In this document: positions 36,577 through 45,657 of the stretch, piece after piece | Layout: each line of letters begins with the position of its first letter | Position numbering within the stretch: the stretch's first letter is position 1 | DNA from: Sanguibacter hominis ATCC BAA-789 | GTDB lineage: Bacteria; Actinomycetota; Actinomycetes; Actinomycetales; Cellulomonadaceae | Direction of reading: 5' to 3' | Length of the DNA stretch: 64,000 bases | NCBI RefSeq assembly: GCF_012396185.1 | Contig: NZ_JAAXOW010000001.1 | Coordinates: 310,001 to 374,000 of the forward strand | Program-made: the position numbers and the translations under genes | Notes under the pieces: model-generated | Seen by the model: the letters and a program-made list of their open reading frames with translations, nothing else | The model's database searches: none | What the model was told of the DNA's origin: nothing

Positions 36577-37713
36577 TCAGAGCAGGTCGTCGAGCCCTCG
36601 GTCGCGCACGGCGTCGACGACGGACTTGAGCTCTTGGGCGCGCGCCCGCGTCGTGACGAGCACCGCGTCCGGGGTGTCGACGACGACGACGTCGTCGAGC
36701 CCGAGCACGGCGACCGTGCGACCGCCTGCGGGCACGATGACCGAGCCTGCGCTCGCGAGCCGCACGACGCGGTCCTGGTCGCCGAGGACCTTCGAGCCAG
36801 CGCCGTCGACGGCGGGCAGGAGAGCAGCGAGCGAGTTGAAGTCACCGACGTCGTCCCACCCGAAGTTGCCCGGAACCATGGCGACGCCGCCCGCGGCGGC
36901 GACGGGCTCGGCGATCGCGTGGTCGATCGCGATGCGCTCGAGCCCTGGCCACACGGACGAGACGACCTCGTCGCGCTGCGGCGTGTCCCACGCGCGAGCG
37001 ATCGTCGCGATGCCCGCGTGGAGGTCAGGACGCTCGCGTGCGAGGTGGTCGAGGAGCACCGACGTGCGGGTGATGAACATGCCCGCGTTCCAGCGGTACT
37101 CGCCGGTCTCGAGGTAGCGGCGCGCTGTCGCGGCGTCGGGCTTCTCGGTGAAGCCGAGCACCTGGCGCACCGACGGCGCGCCCTCGAGGCCGAGCAGGTC
37201 GCCCGACCGCACGTACCCGAACGCGACGGACGGTCGCGACGCCGCGATGCCGATCGTCGTGACGTACCCGGCACGCGCCGCCTCGATGCCCTCGCGGACC
37301 GCCGCGACGAACGTCGGGGTGCTCGTGATGACCTGGTCCGCAGCGAACGAGCCGAGGACGACGTCGCCGTGGCGCTCCTGCAGCACCGCTGCCGCGAGCC
37401 CGATCGCGGCCATCGAGTCGCGCGGGGACGGCTCGGCGAGGACGTTTGTCTCCGCGAGGGCAGGGAGCTGTTCGCGGACGGCCGTGACGTGCCGTGCACC
37501 GGTGACGACCATGACGTGGGAGCTGTCGGCGACCTCGCCGAGGCGGTCGACGGTCGCCTGGAGCAGCGAGCGGCCTGCCCCGGTGAGGTCGTGGAGGAAC
37601 TTCGGCGTGCCGGAGCGGGACAACGGCCACAGCCGCGATCCTGCTCCTCCCGCCGGGATCACGGCGTAGAAGTCGGCAGCGTCATGGGCGTGCTGGGGCG
37701 GCGTCGCGGGCAT
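36577..37713 (-). CDS. manC: Mannose-1-phosphate guanylyltransferase, 378 aa
   Basis: It makes GDP-mannose from mannose 1-phosphate and GTP for glycans and glycolipids. The nucleotidyltransferase loop AVIPAGGAGSRLWPLSRSGTPKFL is at residues about 17-40. LAEPSPRDSMAAIGLAA, FGYVRSGD, GFTEKPDAATARRYLETGEYRWNAGMF and GNFGWDDVGDFNSL complete the family pattern. It lacks the phosphomannose isomerase domain of long ManC proteins. The start is supported by TAGGAT-N6-ATG. It is divergent from sdhC. Confidence 0.93.
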   Translation of the reverse strand: MPATPPQHAHDAADFYAVIPAGGAGSRLWPLSRSGTPKFLHDLTGAGRSLLQATVDRLGEVADSSHVMVVTGARHVTAVREQLPALAETNVLAEPSPRDSMAAIGLAAAVLQERHGDVVLGSFAADQVITSTPTFVAAVREGIEAARAGYVTTIGIAASRPSVAFGYVRSGDLLGLEGAPSVRQVLGFTEKPDAATARRYLETGEYRWNAGMFITRTSVLLDHLARERPDLHAGIATIARAWDTPQRDEVVSSVWPGLERIAIDHAIAEPVAAAGGVAMVPGNFGWDDVGDFNSLAALLPAVDGAGSKVLGDQDRVVRLASAGSVIVPAGGRTVAVLGLDDVVVVDTPDAVLVTTRARAQELKSVVDAVRDRGLDDLL

Positions 37714-37719
37714 GCGGAC

Positions 37720-37725
37720 ATCCTA
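37720..37725 (-). promoter_or_regulatory. -10 box (TAGGAT) of a leaderless manC promoter
   Basis: Minus strand TAGGAT, GTCCGC, ATG 37713. Confidence 0.6.
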
Positions 37726-37755
37726 TGAGGTGGTGCTACGACGACCTTCCGGCCG

Positions 37756-37771
37756 TGTGGGATGCGTCACA
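37756..37771. promoter_or_regulatory. CRP/GlxR-like site upstream of sdhC
   Basis: TGTGGGATGCGTCACA fits TGTGA-N6-TCACA with one mismatch. It lies in a 10-bp inverted repeat (CGGCCGTGTG 37750-37759 / CACACGGCCG 37770-37779). It is 60-75 nt before the sdh -10 box and 31 nt from the manC -10 box, so a cAMP-receptor-type protein could act on either. Confidence 0.5.
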
Positions 37772-37805
37772 CACGGCCGCTAGCACACGCCTGACGGCCC
37801 AGACA

Positions 37806-37819
37806 GGGACCGAAGGCCC
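37806..37819. promoter_or_regulatory. DevR/DosR-like box overlapping the sdh -35 region
   Basis: GGGACCGAAGGCCC fits GGGAC-N4-G-N-CCC. It ends 11 nt before the -10 box TACAGT, so it covers the -35 region, the position used by DosR as a direct activator in Mycobacterium. The 16-nt string starting one base later is repeated exactly near gltA (54993-55008). Confidence 0.5.
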
Positions 37820-37830
37820 AGGAGATTCAC

Positions 37831-37836
37831 TACAGT
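37831..37836 (+). promoter_or_regulatory. -10 box (TACAGT) of the sdhCDAB promoter
   Basis: TACAGT is a TANNNT match about 102 nt before the sdhC start, giving a leader of about 95 nt with a good ribosome-binding site (AGGAGG). There is no consensus -35; the DevR-like box takes its place. Confidence 0.5.
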
Positions 37837-37937
37837 GATCCCCAAGGAGCGGATCGTCCGACCCGCTCGCCGCACCTCCTCGACCGGGACGACGACGTCG
37901 CCGTCACGGCTGAGACCGCCACACAGGAGGCTCCCCC

Positions 37938-38315
37938 GTGCCCAAGGCGCCAGTTGGGACTCTGTACCGCGGCCGTGAAGGCATGTGGTCCTGGGTCGCG
38001 CACCGGGTCACCGGTGTCCTGATCTTCTTCTTCCTGCTCGTGCACGTCCTCGACACCGCGCTCGTCCGGGTGTCCCCCGAGGCGTACAACGCGGTGATCG
38101 GGACGTACAAGAATCCGATCATGGGGCTCGGCGAGGCCGGTCTCGTCGCCGCGATCGTGTTCCACGCCTTCAACGGCCTGCGCATCATCCTCGTCGACTT
38201 CTGGGCCAAGGGTCCGCGGTACCAGAAGGTGATGCTGTGGGTCGTCGTCGGCCTGTTCGTCGTGACGATGGCAGGATTCCTGCCGCGGCACCTCTCCCAC
38301 GTCTTCGGAGGCTGA
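37938..38315 (+). CDS. sdhC: Succinate dehydrogenase cytochrome b subunit, 125 aa
   Basis: A membrane anchor of complex II that helps bind heme b and quinone. Three hydrophobic helices are seen. WSWVAHRVTGVLIFFFLLVHVLDTAL contains the SdhC helix-1 pattern with His residues for heme, and VFHAFNGLRIILVDF is the conserved helix-2 His region. GTG 37938 is preceded by AGGAGG at 7 nt. It is the first gene of the sdhCDAB operon. Confidence 0.95.
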   Translation: MPKAPVGTLYRGREGMWSWVAHRVTGVLIFFFLLVHVLDTALVRVSPEAYNAVIGTYKNPIMGLGEAGLVAAIVFHAFNGLRIILVDFWAKGPRYQKVMLWVVVGLFVVTMAGFLPRHLSHVFGG

Positions 38316-38317
38316 CC

Positions 38318-38773
38318 ATGAGCACCGCCGCCTCGGCCATCGCCTCCCCGCGCGACCCGTACAAGCGCCGGAAGACCACACGCTCGAACTACGAGCTGTA
38401 CGGCTGGATCTTCATGCGCGCCTCGGGCGTCATCCTGATCGCCCTCATCTTCGGCCACCTGTTCGTCAACCTCATGGCCGGCGACGGCATCAAGGCGATC
38501 GACTTCGCCTTCGTGGGCGGCAAGTGGACGTCTCCGTTCTGGCAGGTCTGGGACCTGCTCATGCTGTGGCTCGCGATGATCCACGGCACCAACGGCGTCC
38601 GCACGATCATCAACGACTACGCCGAGAAGGACCGTACGCGCGGAATCCTCAAGGTGCTCCTCTACACGGCGTCCGCCGTCGTGATCGTCGTCGGCACCCT
38701 CGTCATCTTCACGTTCGAGCCGTGCCCGGTCGGAGCGCCCGCAGAGCTGCTGCCGTCCGTCTGCTTCGACTGA
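38318..38773 (+). CDS. sdhD: Succinate dehydrogenase hydrophobic membrane anchor, 151 aa
   Basis: The second anchor of complex II. A basic N-terminal stretch (DPYKRRKTTRSNYELYGW) is followed by three helices, the second with WLAMIHGTNGVRTIINDY where the His is the heme/quinone-site candidate. GGAG lies 8 nt before ATG 38318, only 2 nt after the sdhC stop. The long frame running back into sdhC is a shadow. Confidence 0.93.
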   Translation: MSTAASAIASPRDPYKRRKTTRSNYELYGWIFMRASGVILIALIFGHLFVNLMAGDGIKAIDFAFVGGKWTSPFWQVWDLLMLWLAMIHGTNGVRTIINDYAEKDRTRGILKVLLYTASAVVIVVGTLVIFTFEPCPVGAPAELLPSVCFD

Positions 38774-38812
38774 CCTTCCCACCAGAACTCGTCCCAGGAG
38801 GCATCGAGACCG

Positions 38813-40615
38813 ATGCAGACCCACAGCTATGACGTCGTGATCGTCGGTGCCGGCGGCGCAGGCATGCGCGCGGCTCTCGAGTCCTCGGGCCGCGCCCGGA
38901 CCGCCGTCATCTCGAAGCTCTACCCCACCCGCTCGCACACCGGCGCCGCCCAGGGCGGCATGTGCGCGGCCCTCGCGAACGTCGAGGAGGACAACTGGGA
39001 GTGGCACACGTTCGACACGGTCAAGGGCGGTGACTACCTCGTCGACCAGGACGCCGCCGAGGTCATGGCGAAGGAAGCGATCGACGCGGTCCTCGACCTC
39101 GAGCGCATGGGCCTCCCGTTCAACCGCACGCCTGAGGGCAAGATCGACCAGCGCCGCTTCGGCGGGCACACGCGCAACCACGGCGAGGCCGCCGTCCGCC
39201 GCTCGTGCTACGCCGCAGACCGCACCGGGCACATGATCCTGCAGACGCTCTACCAGAACTGCGTCAAGCAGAACGTCGAGTTCTTCAACGAGTTCTACGT
39301 CCTCGACCTCATCCTCGACCACGACCTCTCCCACGAGGACGTCCCCGAGGGTGAGCCTGTCTCGGTGGCCGGCGTCGTCGCCTACGATCTCGCCTCCGGC
39401 GAGATCCACGTCTTCCGCGCCAAGTCCGTCGTCCTCGCGACCGGTGGCGCCGGCAAGATCTTCAAGACGACGTCGAACGCCCACACCCTCACCGGTGACG
39501 GCATGGCGCTCGCGCTGCGCCGCGGCCTGCCGCTCGAGGACATGGAGTTCTTCCAGTTCCACCCGACCGGCCTCGCCGGCCTGGGCATCCTGCTCTCGGA
39601 AGCGGCACGCGGCGAGGGCGGCATCCTCCGCAACGGCGAGGGCGAGCGCTTCATGGAGCGGTACGCCCCGACCATCAAGGACCTCGCACCTCGCGACATC
39701 GTCGCGAGATCGATGGCCAACGAGGTGCGCGAGGGACGCGGCGCCGGACCGAACAAGGACTACGTCCTGCTCGACCTGACGCACCTCGAGCCAGCGCACA
39801 TCGACGCGAAGCTCCCGGACATCACCGAGTTCGCCCGCACCTACCTCGGCATCGAGCCCTACACGGAGCCCGTGCCCGTCTACCCGACCGCGCACTACGC
39901 GATGGGCGGCGTGCCCACGAACATCACCTCCGAGGTGCTGCGCAACAACACCGACGTCGTGCGAGGGCTGTACGCCGCGGGCGAGGTCGCGTGCGTGTCC
40001 GTGCACGGCTCGAACCGGCTCGGTACAAACTCGCTGCTCGACATCAACGTCTTCGGCAAGCGCGCGGGCGTCGCCGCCGCCGAGTACGCCGTGAACGCAC
40101 CCTGGGTCGAGATGCCGGAGAACGCGGCAGCCCGCACCGTCGCCGAGCTCGAGGCCATGCGTCGTCGGCCCGACGGCGAGCGCGTCGCCGACCTGCGACG
40201 CGAGCTGCAGGAGGCGATGGACAAGGGCGCGCAGGTCTTCCGCACGCACGAGTCCCTCACCGAGACGCTCGACGTCATCAAGGACCTCCAGGAGCGCTTC
40301 TCCCACGTGTCGGTCCAGGACAAGGGCCGGCTCTTCAACACGGACCTCCTCGAGGCGGTCGAGCTCGGGTTCCTCATCGACCTCGCCGAGGTCGTGGTGC
40401 TGGGCGCCCTCGACCGCAAGGAGTCCCGTGGCGGTCACTTCCGCGAGGACTTCCCCGACCGCGACGACGCCGCCTACATGGCGCACACGATGGCGTACCG
40501 CCGCGTGAGCACCGCCGAGGCCGCGGACGCGGCCGGAATCCCCCCGCACGAGACCCGGCTCGACACGAAGCCGGTCGTCGTGACCCGCTACCAGCCGATG
40601 GAGCGTAAGTACTGA
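38813..40615 (+). CDS. sdhA: Succinate dehydrogenase flavoprotein subunit, 600 aa
   Basis: It oxidises succinate to fumarate with covalently bound FAD. The FAD fold is [34 protein letters not shown] carries the His to which FAD is linked ([10 protein letters not shown]). [22 protein letters not shown] and the active-site Arg region [21 protein letters not shown] follow. Length fits. AGGAGG is 11 nt before ATG 38813, slightly long but the only good start. It runs directly into sdhB (TGATG, 1-nt overlap). Confidence 0.97.
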   Translation: MQTHSYDVVIVGAGGAGMRAALESSGRARTAVISKLYPTRSHTGAAQGGMCAALANVEEDNWEWHTFDTVKGGDYLVDQDAAEVMAKEAIDAVLDLERMGLPFNRTPEGKIDQRRFGGHTRNHGEAAVRRSCYAADRTGHMILQTLYQNCVKQNVEFFNEFYVLDLILDHDLSHEDVPEGEPVSVAGVVAYDLASGEIHVFRAKSVVLATGGAGKIFKTTSNAHTLTGDGMALALRRGLPLEDMEFFQFHPTGLAGLGILLSEAARGEGGILRNGEGERFMERYAPTIKDLAPRDIVARSMANEVREGRGAGPNKDYVLLDLTHLEPAHIDAKLPDITEFARTYLGIEPYTEPVPVYPTAHYAMGGVPTNITSEVLRNNTDVVRGLYAAGEVACVSVHGSNRLGTNSLLDINVFGKRAGVAAAEYAVNAPWVEMPENAAARTVAELEAMRRRPDGERVADLRRELQEAMDKGAQVFRTHESLTETLDVIKDLQERFSHVSVQDKGRLFNTDLLEAVELGFLIDLAEVVVLGALDRKESRGGHFREDFPDRDDAAYMAHTMAYRRVSTAEAADAAGIPPHETRLDTKPVVVTRYQPMERKY

Positions 40616-41382
40616 TGACTGCCACTCTGGACGAGACCGCTCCTGCAGCGGCCGCTGGCGAGATCCCCAGCTTCGAGGTCACCATCCGGGTCCTGCGGTA
40701 CTCCCCCGAGTCGGAGCACGGCACCTCGTCGTACTGGGACGAGCACACGCTCACGATGTACGGGACCGACCGGGTGCTCGACGCGCTCCACAAGATCAAG
40801 TGGGAGCAGGACGGCTCGCTGACGTTCCGCCGCTCGTGCGCGCACGGCATCTGCGGCTCGGACGCGATGCGCATCAACGGCCGCAACCGGCTCGCGTGCA
40901 AGACGCTCCTGAAGGACCTCAACATCAACAAGCCGATCACGGTCGAGCCCATCAAGGGGCTGCCCGTGATCAAGGACCTCGTCGTGGACATGGAGCCGTT
41001 CTTCGCCTCCTACCGCGAGATCATGCCGTTCCTCATCACGACGGGGAACGAGCCGAGCGGCGAGCGGATCCAGTCGGCCGCTCAGCGCGAGGTCTACGAC
41101 GACACGACCAAGTGCATCCTGTGCGCGGCGTGCACGTCGTCCTGCCCGGTCTTCTGGACGGACGGGCAGTACTTCGGCCCCGCGGCGATCGTCAACGCGC
41201 ACCGCTTCATCTTCGACTCCCGCGACGAAGGAGCGGCGCAGCGGCTCGAGATCCTCAACGACAAGGAGGGTGTCTGGCGGTGCCGGACGACCTTCAACTG
41301 CACCGAGGCGTGCCCTCGCGGCATCGAGGTGACGAAGGCGATCCAGGAGGTCAAGCGCGCGATGATCACGCGCGCATTCTGA
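40615..41382 (+). CDS. sdhB: Succinate dehydrogenase iron-sulfur subunit, 255 aa
   Basis: It carries electrons from SdhA to quinone through three clusters. The [2Fe-2S] ligands are in RRSCAHGICGSDAMRINGRNRLACKTL (Asp replaces one Cys, as in other SdhB). The [4Fe-4S] set is CILCAACTSSCPV, and the [3Fe-4S] set is CRTTFNCTEACPRGIE. The ATG shares one base with the sdhA stop. The operon ends in the 13-bp hairpin 8 nt after the stop. Confidence 0.97.
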   Translation: MTATLDETAPAAAAGEIPSFEVTIRVLRYSPESEHGTSSYWDEHTLTMYGTDRVLDALHKIKWEQDGSLTFRRSCAHGICGSDAMRINGRNRLACKTLLKDLNINKPITVEPIKGLPVIKDLVVDMEPFFASYREIMPFLITTGNEPSGERIQSAAQREVYDDTTKCILCAACTSSCPVFWTDGQYFGPAAIVNAHRFIFDSRDEGAAQRLEILNDKEGVWRCRTTFNCTEACPRGIEVTKAIQEVKRAMITRAF

Positions 41383-41389
41383 CGTAGCC

Positions 41390-41421
41390 CGTCGCGCCGC
41401 GGTCTCGGCCGCGGCGCGACG
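41390..41421 (+). terminator. Terminator of the sdhCDAB operon
   Basis: CGTCGCGCCGCGG (41390-41402), loop TCTCGG, CCGCGGCGCGACG (41409-41421); a perfect 13-bp stem. Confidence 0.75.
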
Positions 41422-41487
41422 CCCGCCGCACCGCACGCGACGCGGTCAGCCCCAGCAGCGAGAGACGCACCACCTCGACGGAGAGGT

Positions 41488-42027
41488 TCAGCCCCCGAGG
41501 GGGAACGTCTCGACCGTCCGCCACACGCCGTCGTCGCCGTGCTCGAAGAGGTCCACCGCGGCGACCTCGAACGTGGCCTCGAAGCCCGCAGACTCCTCGA
41601 ACGCGCGGTCGAGCGCGTCAGCGTCGACGTCGTGCGCGATCGTCACGTGCGGGTGGTAGTTGAACCGCAGGTCCTGGTCCAGGATCCCTGCCCTCACGAC
41701 GCGCTCGAGCTGCTCGCACTCCGCGATGCCCTGCGCCACCTGGATGAAGACGACCTCGGACACGGGCCGGAAGGTGCCCGTCCCGCGCAGGATCATCGTG
41801 AACGCCTCGGCCGCTGACGTGACCGCCGCGAGATGCTCGGACACGGACCCCATCGCGGACTGGTCGACGACCGTGGGCCCCAGCAGGGTCACGTGCGGAG
41901 GGATGAGGTCGGCGAACCCGTCGCCGCTGCGACGCCGCGCCTCAGACAGGATCTCGGAGTAGGGAGCCGGGACGGGGATGGCGACCCCGATCCTCGTCTG
42001 GCCCTCGCCCCGCTCAGGGAGCCTCAT
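41488..42027 (-). CDS. 2'-5' RNA ligase family (2H phosphoesterase) protein, 179 aa
   Basis: Two HxT motifs define the fold: PPHVTLLGP near residue 45 and YHPHVTIAHD near 126. Members hydrolyse 2',3'-cyclic or 2',5' phosphoesters in RNA or nucleotides; the true substrate is unknown. Length and motif spacing are typical. It lies downstream of tatB beyond a hairpin (42130-42149), so it is probably transcribed separately. ATG 42027 has no obvious ribosome-binding site or canonical -10 at leaderless distance. Confidence 0.85.
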   Translation of the reverse strand: MRLPERGEGQTRIGVAIPVPAPYSEILSEARRRSGDGFADLIPPHVTLLGPTVVDQSAMGSVSEHLAAVTSAAEAFTMILRGTGTFRPVSEVVFIQVAQGIAECEQLERVVRAGILDQDLRFNYHPHVTIAHDVDADALDRAFEESAGFEATFEVAAVDLFEHGDDGVWRTVETFPLGG

Positions 42028-42129
42028 GCCGGTACCAGCTCCGCACCGCTCCCGGCGACACCAGGCCTGCCACTTCGAAAGCGCTCACACATCGCACCAT
42101 TGTGGCAGTTGCGCCCACGCGTGGGAAAT

Positions 42130-42149
42130 CTCGTGGCGTGCGCCACGAG
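42130..42149 (-). terminator. Terminator of the sigE-anti-sigma-htrA-tatB operon
   Basis: CTCGTGGCG (42130-42138) and CGCCACGAG (42141-42149), effectively an 8-bp stem with a 4-nt loop, 3 nt after the tatB stop on the minus strand. Confidence 0.6.
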
Positions 42150-42152
42150 CCG

Positions 42153-42551
42153 TCAGGTGGCCTCGTCGTCGAACGGGGTGACGTCAGGGCGCGGGCCGCT
42201 GACGACTCCCGCCGCTGGCGCTCTCAGCCCGCGCGGAGCCCCGACGGCGGCGGCAGCGGCGCCAGCACGGCCGGGCAGCGGGGCAGGCTCGGGATCGAGC
42301 AGCGCATCGCGCACGATGCGCCGCGGGTCGTACTGGCGCGGGTCGAGGCTCGACCAGTCGAGCTCGCCCAGGCCCTCCCCGACCTCCTCGTCGACGCGCT
42401 CCTTCGCCTTGCGTGCGTAGTCGCGCGCACCACGCACGAAGCGTGCAAGCTGCTCGGCGTACTGGGGCAGGCGGTCCGGACCGACGACGAGCGCGAGGAC
42501 CAGCAGGATGACGACGAGCTCGCCGCCGTTGACGTTGAAGAGGCCGTTCAT
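42153..42551 (-). CDS. tatB: Sec-independent (Tat) translocase subunit TatB, 132 aa
   Basis: TatB recognises twin-arginine precursors with TatC. The protein opens with one short N-terminal helix (FNVNGGELVVILLVLALVVGPDRLP, with the conserved Glu and the Gly-Pro hinge), then an amphipathic helix (YAEQLARFVRGARDYARKAKERVDEEVG) and a Pro/Ala-rich tail. ATG shares one base with the htrA stop (TGATG). Gene order sigE-rseA-htrA-tatB matches the Mycobacterium chromosome. The EfeB Tat signal in this window is a likely client. Confidence 0.9.
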   Translation of the reverse strand: MNGLFNVNGGELVVILLVLALVVGPDRLPQYAEQLARFVRGARDYARKAKERVDEEVGEGLGELDWSSLDPRQYDPRRIVRDALLDPEPAPLPGRAGAAAAAVGAPRGLRAPAAGVVSGPRPDVTPFDDEAT

Positions 42552-43996
42552 CAGCTGCTGGTCACCTCGTCGAGGACCATGCGCACCGTGCGCTCGCCGT
42601 CCTCGCCCTCGCGCAGCGTCAGGGTGACCACGTCCCCCGGCGCGTGTGCGCGGATCGCGACGATCAGATCGTCCGGGCGGGTCACCGGGCGGCCGTCGAT
42701 CGCGACGATCACGTCGCCCGGCAGGATCCCTGCCTTCGCGGCAGGGCCGTCCGGGGTCACGGGATCCTGGTCCCCCTGCGCCTGCTCCATGACCCGCACG
42801 CCCTGGCCCGTGTACGTCCGGTCGAGCAGGACGCCGATGATCGGGTACGTCGCGCTCCCGGTCTCGATGAGCTGCGTGACGGTCCGCAGCGCCTGGTTCG
42901 ACGGGATCGCGAAGCCCAGCCCGATGCTCCCGGCAGCGCGCGCGACGCCGGGCGGCTGAGCGATGGCTGAGTTGATGCCGACGACCTCGCCGGCCGAGCT
43001 GACGAGGGGACCTCCCGAGTTGCCCGGGTTGATCGACGCGTCGGTCTGTACCGCGTTGATGAACGCGGCGTCGTTCGCACCGCCCGCGACCACGGGCCGG
43101 TTGAGCGCCGAGACGATACCGGTCGTGACCGTGCCCGCGAGGCCGAGCGGCGCGCCGAAAGCGGTCACCGGGTCACCGACGACGAGCGCGTCCGAGTCGC
43201 CCAGCACGAGCGGGACGAGCCCGTCGGCGTTGACCTTGACCACGGCAAGGTCATAGCTGGCCGTGCTCCCGACGACCTCACCGTCGAGCTGCGTGCCGTC
43301 CGCGAGCACGACGACGACGCGCCCCGCCTTGCCTGCCGTGACCGCGAGCTCGACCACGTGATAGTTCGTCACCACGAAGCCGTCCTCGCTGAAGACGAAC
43401 CCCGACCCCGTGGACTCTGCGTCGGTGCCCTTTACCTCGAGCGAGACGACCGAGGGGGTCACCCGGGCTGCGACGTCGGCGACCGAGCCCGCCGGGCGGT
43501 CGGCAGGCTCCGCGGCGGGCGACGCGACGACGACGTTGACGACCGGACGCGACGCAGGGAGCTGCTGCCCGACGTACGCGCCCGCGCCGCCGGCGACGAT
43601 CCCGAAGACGGCGAGGGAGATCCCGGCGGCGAGCGTGCGGCCGCGACGCTGAGCGCGACGCGTCGTCGTCAGCGGCGCACCGGGCCAGGACGAGCCGCCC
43701 GTACCGTCCGCACCTCCCGGCGTCCCCTGCGCGGCGTCGCGCACCGGGGCCTGCCCCGTCGACGGTCCAGGAGCCGACGGCGCGGGTGCGGAAGCTCCGT
43801 GCACGGGCGGGCCGTACGGCGACGCGGGGACGCCCTGGCGCTGCGGGCCGTAGGCCGACGCCCCTGCCGCGGGAGGCCCCGCGTACGGCGACGCGGGGAC
43901 TGCGCGCCCCTCGCCGTCGCCCGCGGCATGCACGGGGCGACGCGGCGCCTCGCCGCCCGGCGTCGCGAACAGGCCGCCGCCCTGGACGTCGCTCAT
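42551..43996 (-). CDS. htrA: HtrA/DegP-type S1C serine protease with PDZ domain, 481 aa
   Basis: A membrane-anchored protease for envelope protein quality control. Residues 1-115 are a Pro/Gly/Ala-rich cytoplasmic part, followed by one helix (ISLAVFGIVAGGAGAYVG). The protease triad is FVVTNYHVVE (His), ASYDLAVVKV (Asp) and DASINPGNSGGPLVSS (Ser). The C-terminal PDZ domain spans about 375-481 (DGPAAKAGILPGDVIVAIDG). ATG 43996 overlaps the anti-sigma stop as ATGA. It is controlled as part of the sigma factor operon, fitting a stress regulon. Confidence 0.93.
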   Translation of the reverse strand: MSDVQGGGLFATPGGEAPRRPVHAAGDGEGRAVPASPYAGPPAAGASAYGPQRQGVPASPYGPPVHGASAPAPSAPGPSTGQAPVRDAAQGTPGGADGTGGSSWPGAPLTTTRRAQRRGRTLAAGISLAVFGIVAGGAGAYVGQQLPASRPVVNVVVASPAAEPADRPAGSVADVAARVTPSVVSLEVKGTDAESTGSGFVFSEDGFVVTNYHVVELAVTAGKAGRVVVVLADGTQLDGEVVGSTASYDLAVVKVNADGLVPLVLGDSDALVVGDPVTAFGAPLGLAGTVTTGIVSALNRPVVAGGANDAAFINAVQTDASINPGNSGGPLVSSAGEVVGINSAIAQPPGVARAAGSIGLGFAIPSNQALRTVTQLIETGSATYPIIGVLLDRTYTGQGVRVMEQAQGDQDPVTPDGPAAKAGILPGDVIVAIDGRPVTRPDDLIVAIRAHAPGDVVTLTLREGEDGERTVRMVLDEVTSS

Positions 43997-45003
43997 CGAC
44001 CGCTCACCACCGTCGTGATGCTCTGCCAGCCACGCATGATCCGACGCCCCACGGCGACGGGTACCGGGGCCTCGGCCCCAGGGGCGGCGACGATGCTCTC
44101 GGCGAGCGGGTTGGACTCGGCGCAGTACGCCTCGAGGACGAGGTCGCCCGACTGCCAGGTGACGTGCCACGGAGACTGCGACAGCACGTACAGCGTGCGA
44201 CCCTCCGCCTCGAGGACGGTCGCACCCGAGAGCGCGTCGATGTCGAGGCGACCGACCTGCTCTCGCAGCACGAGCGCCCCCTCGGTCGTCGCGACCTCGA
44301 GCTCGAGCCTGCCCTCGCCGTCGACGCGGTGCGCGACGACCTGGGCGCCTTCGACGAGCCTCGGCACGTGCCAGCCCTCGTCACGCAGCGCGCCGAGGGT
44401 CGGGTCCGACTCGGCAGGGTCGGTCGCCGACGCGACGCCGCCGCTCCCACCGAGCCCGGCGGTCGCCACGCGGCTCGAGCCGACGGTGCGCGCGAGAGTC
44501 GTGAGCGCCTCCGCCCGGTGCGCAGACGGCACGACCCGCGGAGGGGCGCCGAGAGCCGCGAGACCGCCCGCTCCGAGCCCCAGGCCCACAGCACCGACGA
44601 CGACAGCCGCGACGACGCTCCGACGAGCGCGCAGGTCTCCCGTGAGCGCCGGGAACGTCGGCGACTCGCCCGGCCGCAGCGTGCGGAGCTCGGCGGGCCT
44701 CTGGCCGCGGCCCGCCGCAGCGCGCGCACCGGGCCGCACCCGCCCCGCGGGCTGCCCCGCCTGGTCCGCCTCGTCCTGGCACGCGAGCGCAAGGAGCCGC
44801 TGCGTCAGCGCCGCGCTCGGCTCGGCCTCCGTCGCCGCGAGCAGCAGACTCCGGGCCTCCTGCTCCGCCGCGAGAGCCTCCGCACACGCGGCGCACTGCA
44901 AGAGATGAACCTGGAGGCGCGCGTCCTGCGCCCGCGACAGCTCCCCGTCGAGGTGCGCGCTGATCCACTCCCCGTAGTGCCCCGGGCCCGTGACCGTGCT
45001 CAT
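43993..45003 (-). CDS. rseA: Anti-sigma factor (zf-HC2 type, RseA-like), 336 aa
   Basis: The N-terminal zinc-binding anti-sigma domain is seen in [28 protein letters not shown], with HxxxCxxC. One hydrophobic segment lies near residues 131-155 ([22 protein letters not shown]). Outside comes a C-terminal sensor-like domain with a [17 protein letters not shown] beta-rich stretch. It would hold SigE inactive until a surface signal releases it. The C-terminal part is longer than in Mycobacterium RseA. ATG 45003 overlaps the sigE stop as ATGA. Confidence 0.85.
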   Translation of the reverse strand: MSTVTGPGHYGEWISAHLDGELSRAQDARLQVHLLQCAACAEALAAEQEARSLLLAATEAEPSAALTQRLLALACQDEADQAGQPAGRVRPGARAAAGRGQRPAELRTLRPGESPTFPALTGDLRARRSVVAAVVVGAVGLGLGAGGLAALGAPPRVVPSAHRAEALTTLARTVGSSRVATAGLGGSGGVASATDPAESDPTLGALRDEGWHVPRLVEGAQVVAHRVDGEGRLELEVATTEGALVLREQVGRLDIDALSGATVLEAEGRTLYVLSQSPWHVTWQSGDLVLEAYCAESNPLAESIVAAPGAEAPVPVAVGRRIMRGWQSITTVVSGR

Positions 45004-45620
45004 GACGCCGTCCACAGCGTCGCCGCAGACCCTAGGTCCGTCTCACCCTGCTCCGCCGGGGCACCCCCGGGCGCGGGGCGACGGTGCGCGAGCGACGCGC
45101 GTAGCTGCGACCGCGCGCGGTGGATCCGGGAACGCACCGTGCCGAGCTTCACGCCGAGCGTCACCGCGATCTCCTCATAGCTGAGACCCTCGATGTCGCA
45201 CAGCACGACAGCGGCCCGGTAGTCGGGCGGCAGCGCGTCGAGCGCGCGGCGTACGTCGAGGTCCAGGTTCCCGTGCTCGAAGCCCCGCTCCGGCTGCGCC
45301 TCGACCGAGCCCGCCAGCTGACCGTCGTCGTCGCCCATCGCATCCATGCGGATGCGCTTCTTGCGGCGAGCCGAGTCGAGGAAGAGGTTGGTCGTGATGC
45401 GGTGCAGCCAGCCCTCGAAGTTGCCCGGCTCGTAGCGGTCGAGCGAGCGGAACACGCGGACGAACACGTCCTGGGTGAGGTCCTCGGCGTCGTGCCGATC
45501 ACCCGTGAGCCGATAGGCGAGACGGAACACGCGCGGCGAGTGCTCGCGGACGATCTCCTCCCACGACGGCCCCGGCGCCGTGCCCTGCACGGTCGACCCT
45601 GAGTTCCCGTTCTCGCTCAC
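45000..45620 (-). CDS. sigE: ECF RNA polymerase sigma factor SigE-like, 206 aa
   Basis: Sigma-70 region 2 is in [30 protein letters not shown] and the following [22 protein letters not shown]. Region 4 is in [50 protein letters not shown]. Synteny with htrA and tatB supports the SigE (envelope stress) identity. The start is uncertain: GTG 45620 is the closest credible codon before the conserved region, with GAATGT 4 nt before it; the frame stays open to 45785. The N-terminal extension of Mycobacterium SigE is mostly absent. Confidence 0.88.
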   Translation of the reverse strand: MSENGNSGSTVQGTAPGPSWEEIVREHSPRVFRLAYRLTGDRHDAEDLTQDVFVRVFRSLDRYEPGNFEGWLHRITTNLFLDSARRKKRIRMDAMGDDDGQLAGSVEAQPERGFEHGNLDLDVRRALDALPPDYRAAVVLCDIEGLSYEEIAVTLGVKLGTVRSRIHRARSQLRASLAHRRPAPGGAPAEQGETDLGSAATLWTAS

Positions 45621-45657
45621 CGTGACATTCTCGCAGAACGGGGCCTTCGTGCCGACC

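Noticed and set aside
37750-37779. Transcription terminator between manC and sdhC
   Set aside because: The 10-bp inverted repeat lies between divergent promoters where no transcript ends. The CRP-like reading explains its centre better.
37904-40549. An 881-codon minus-strand frame opposite sdhCDA
   Set aside because: It lies opposite a complete sdh operon and has no family motif.
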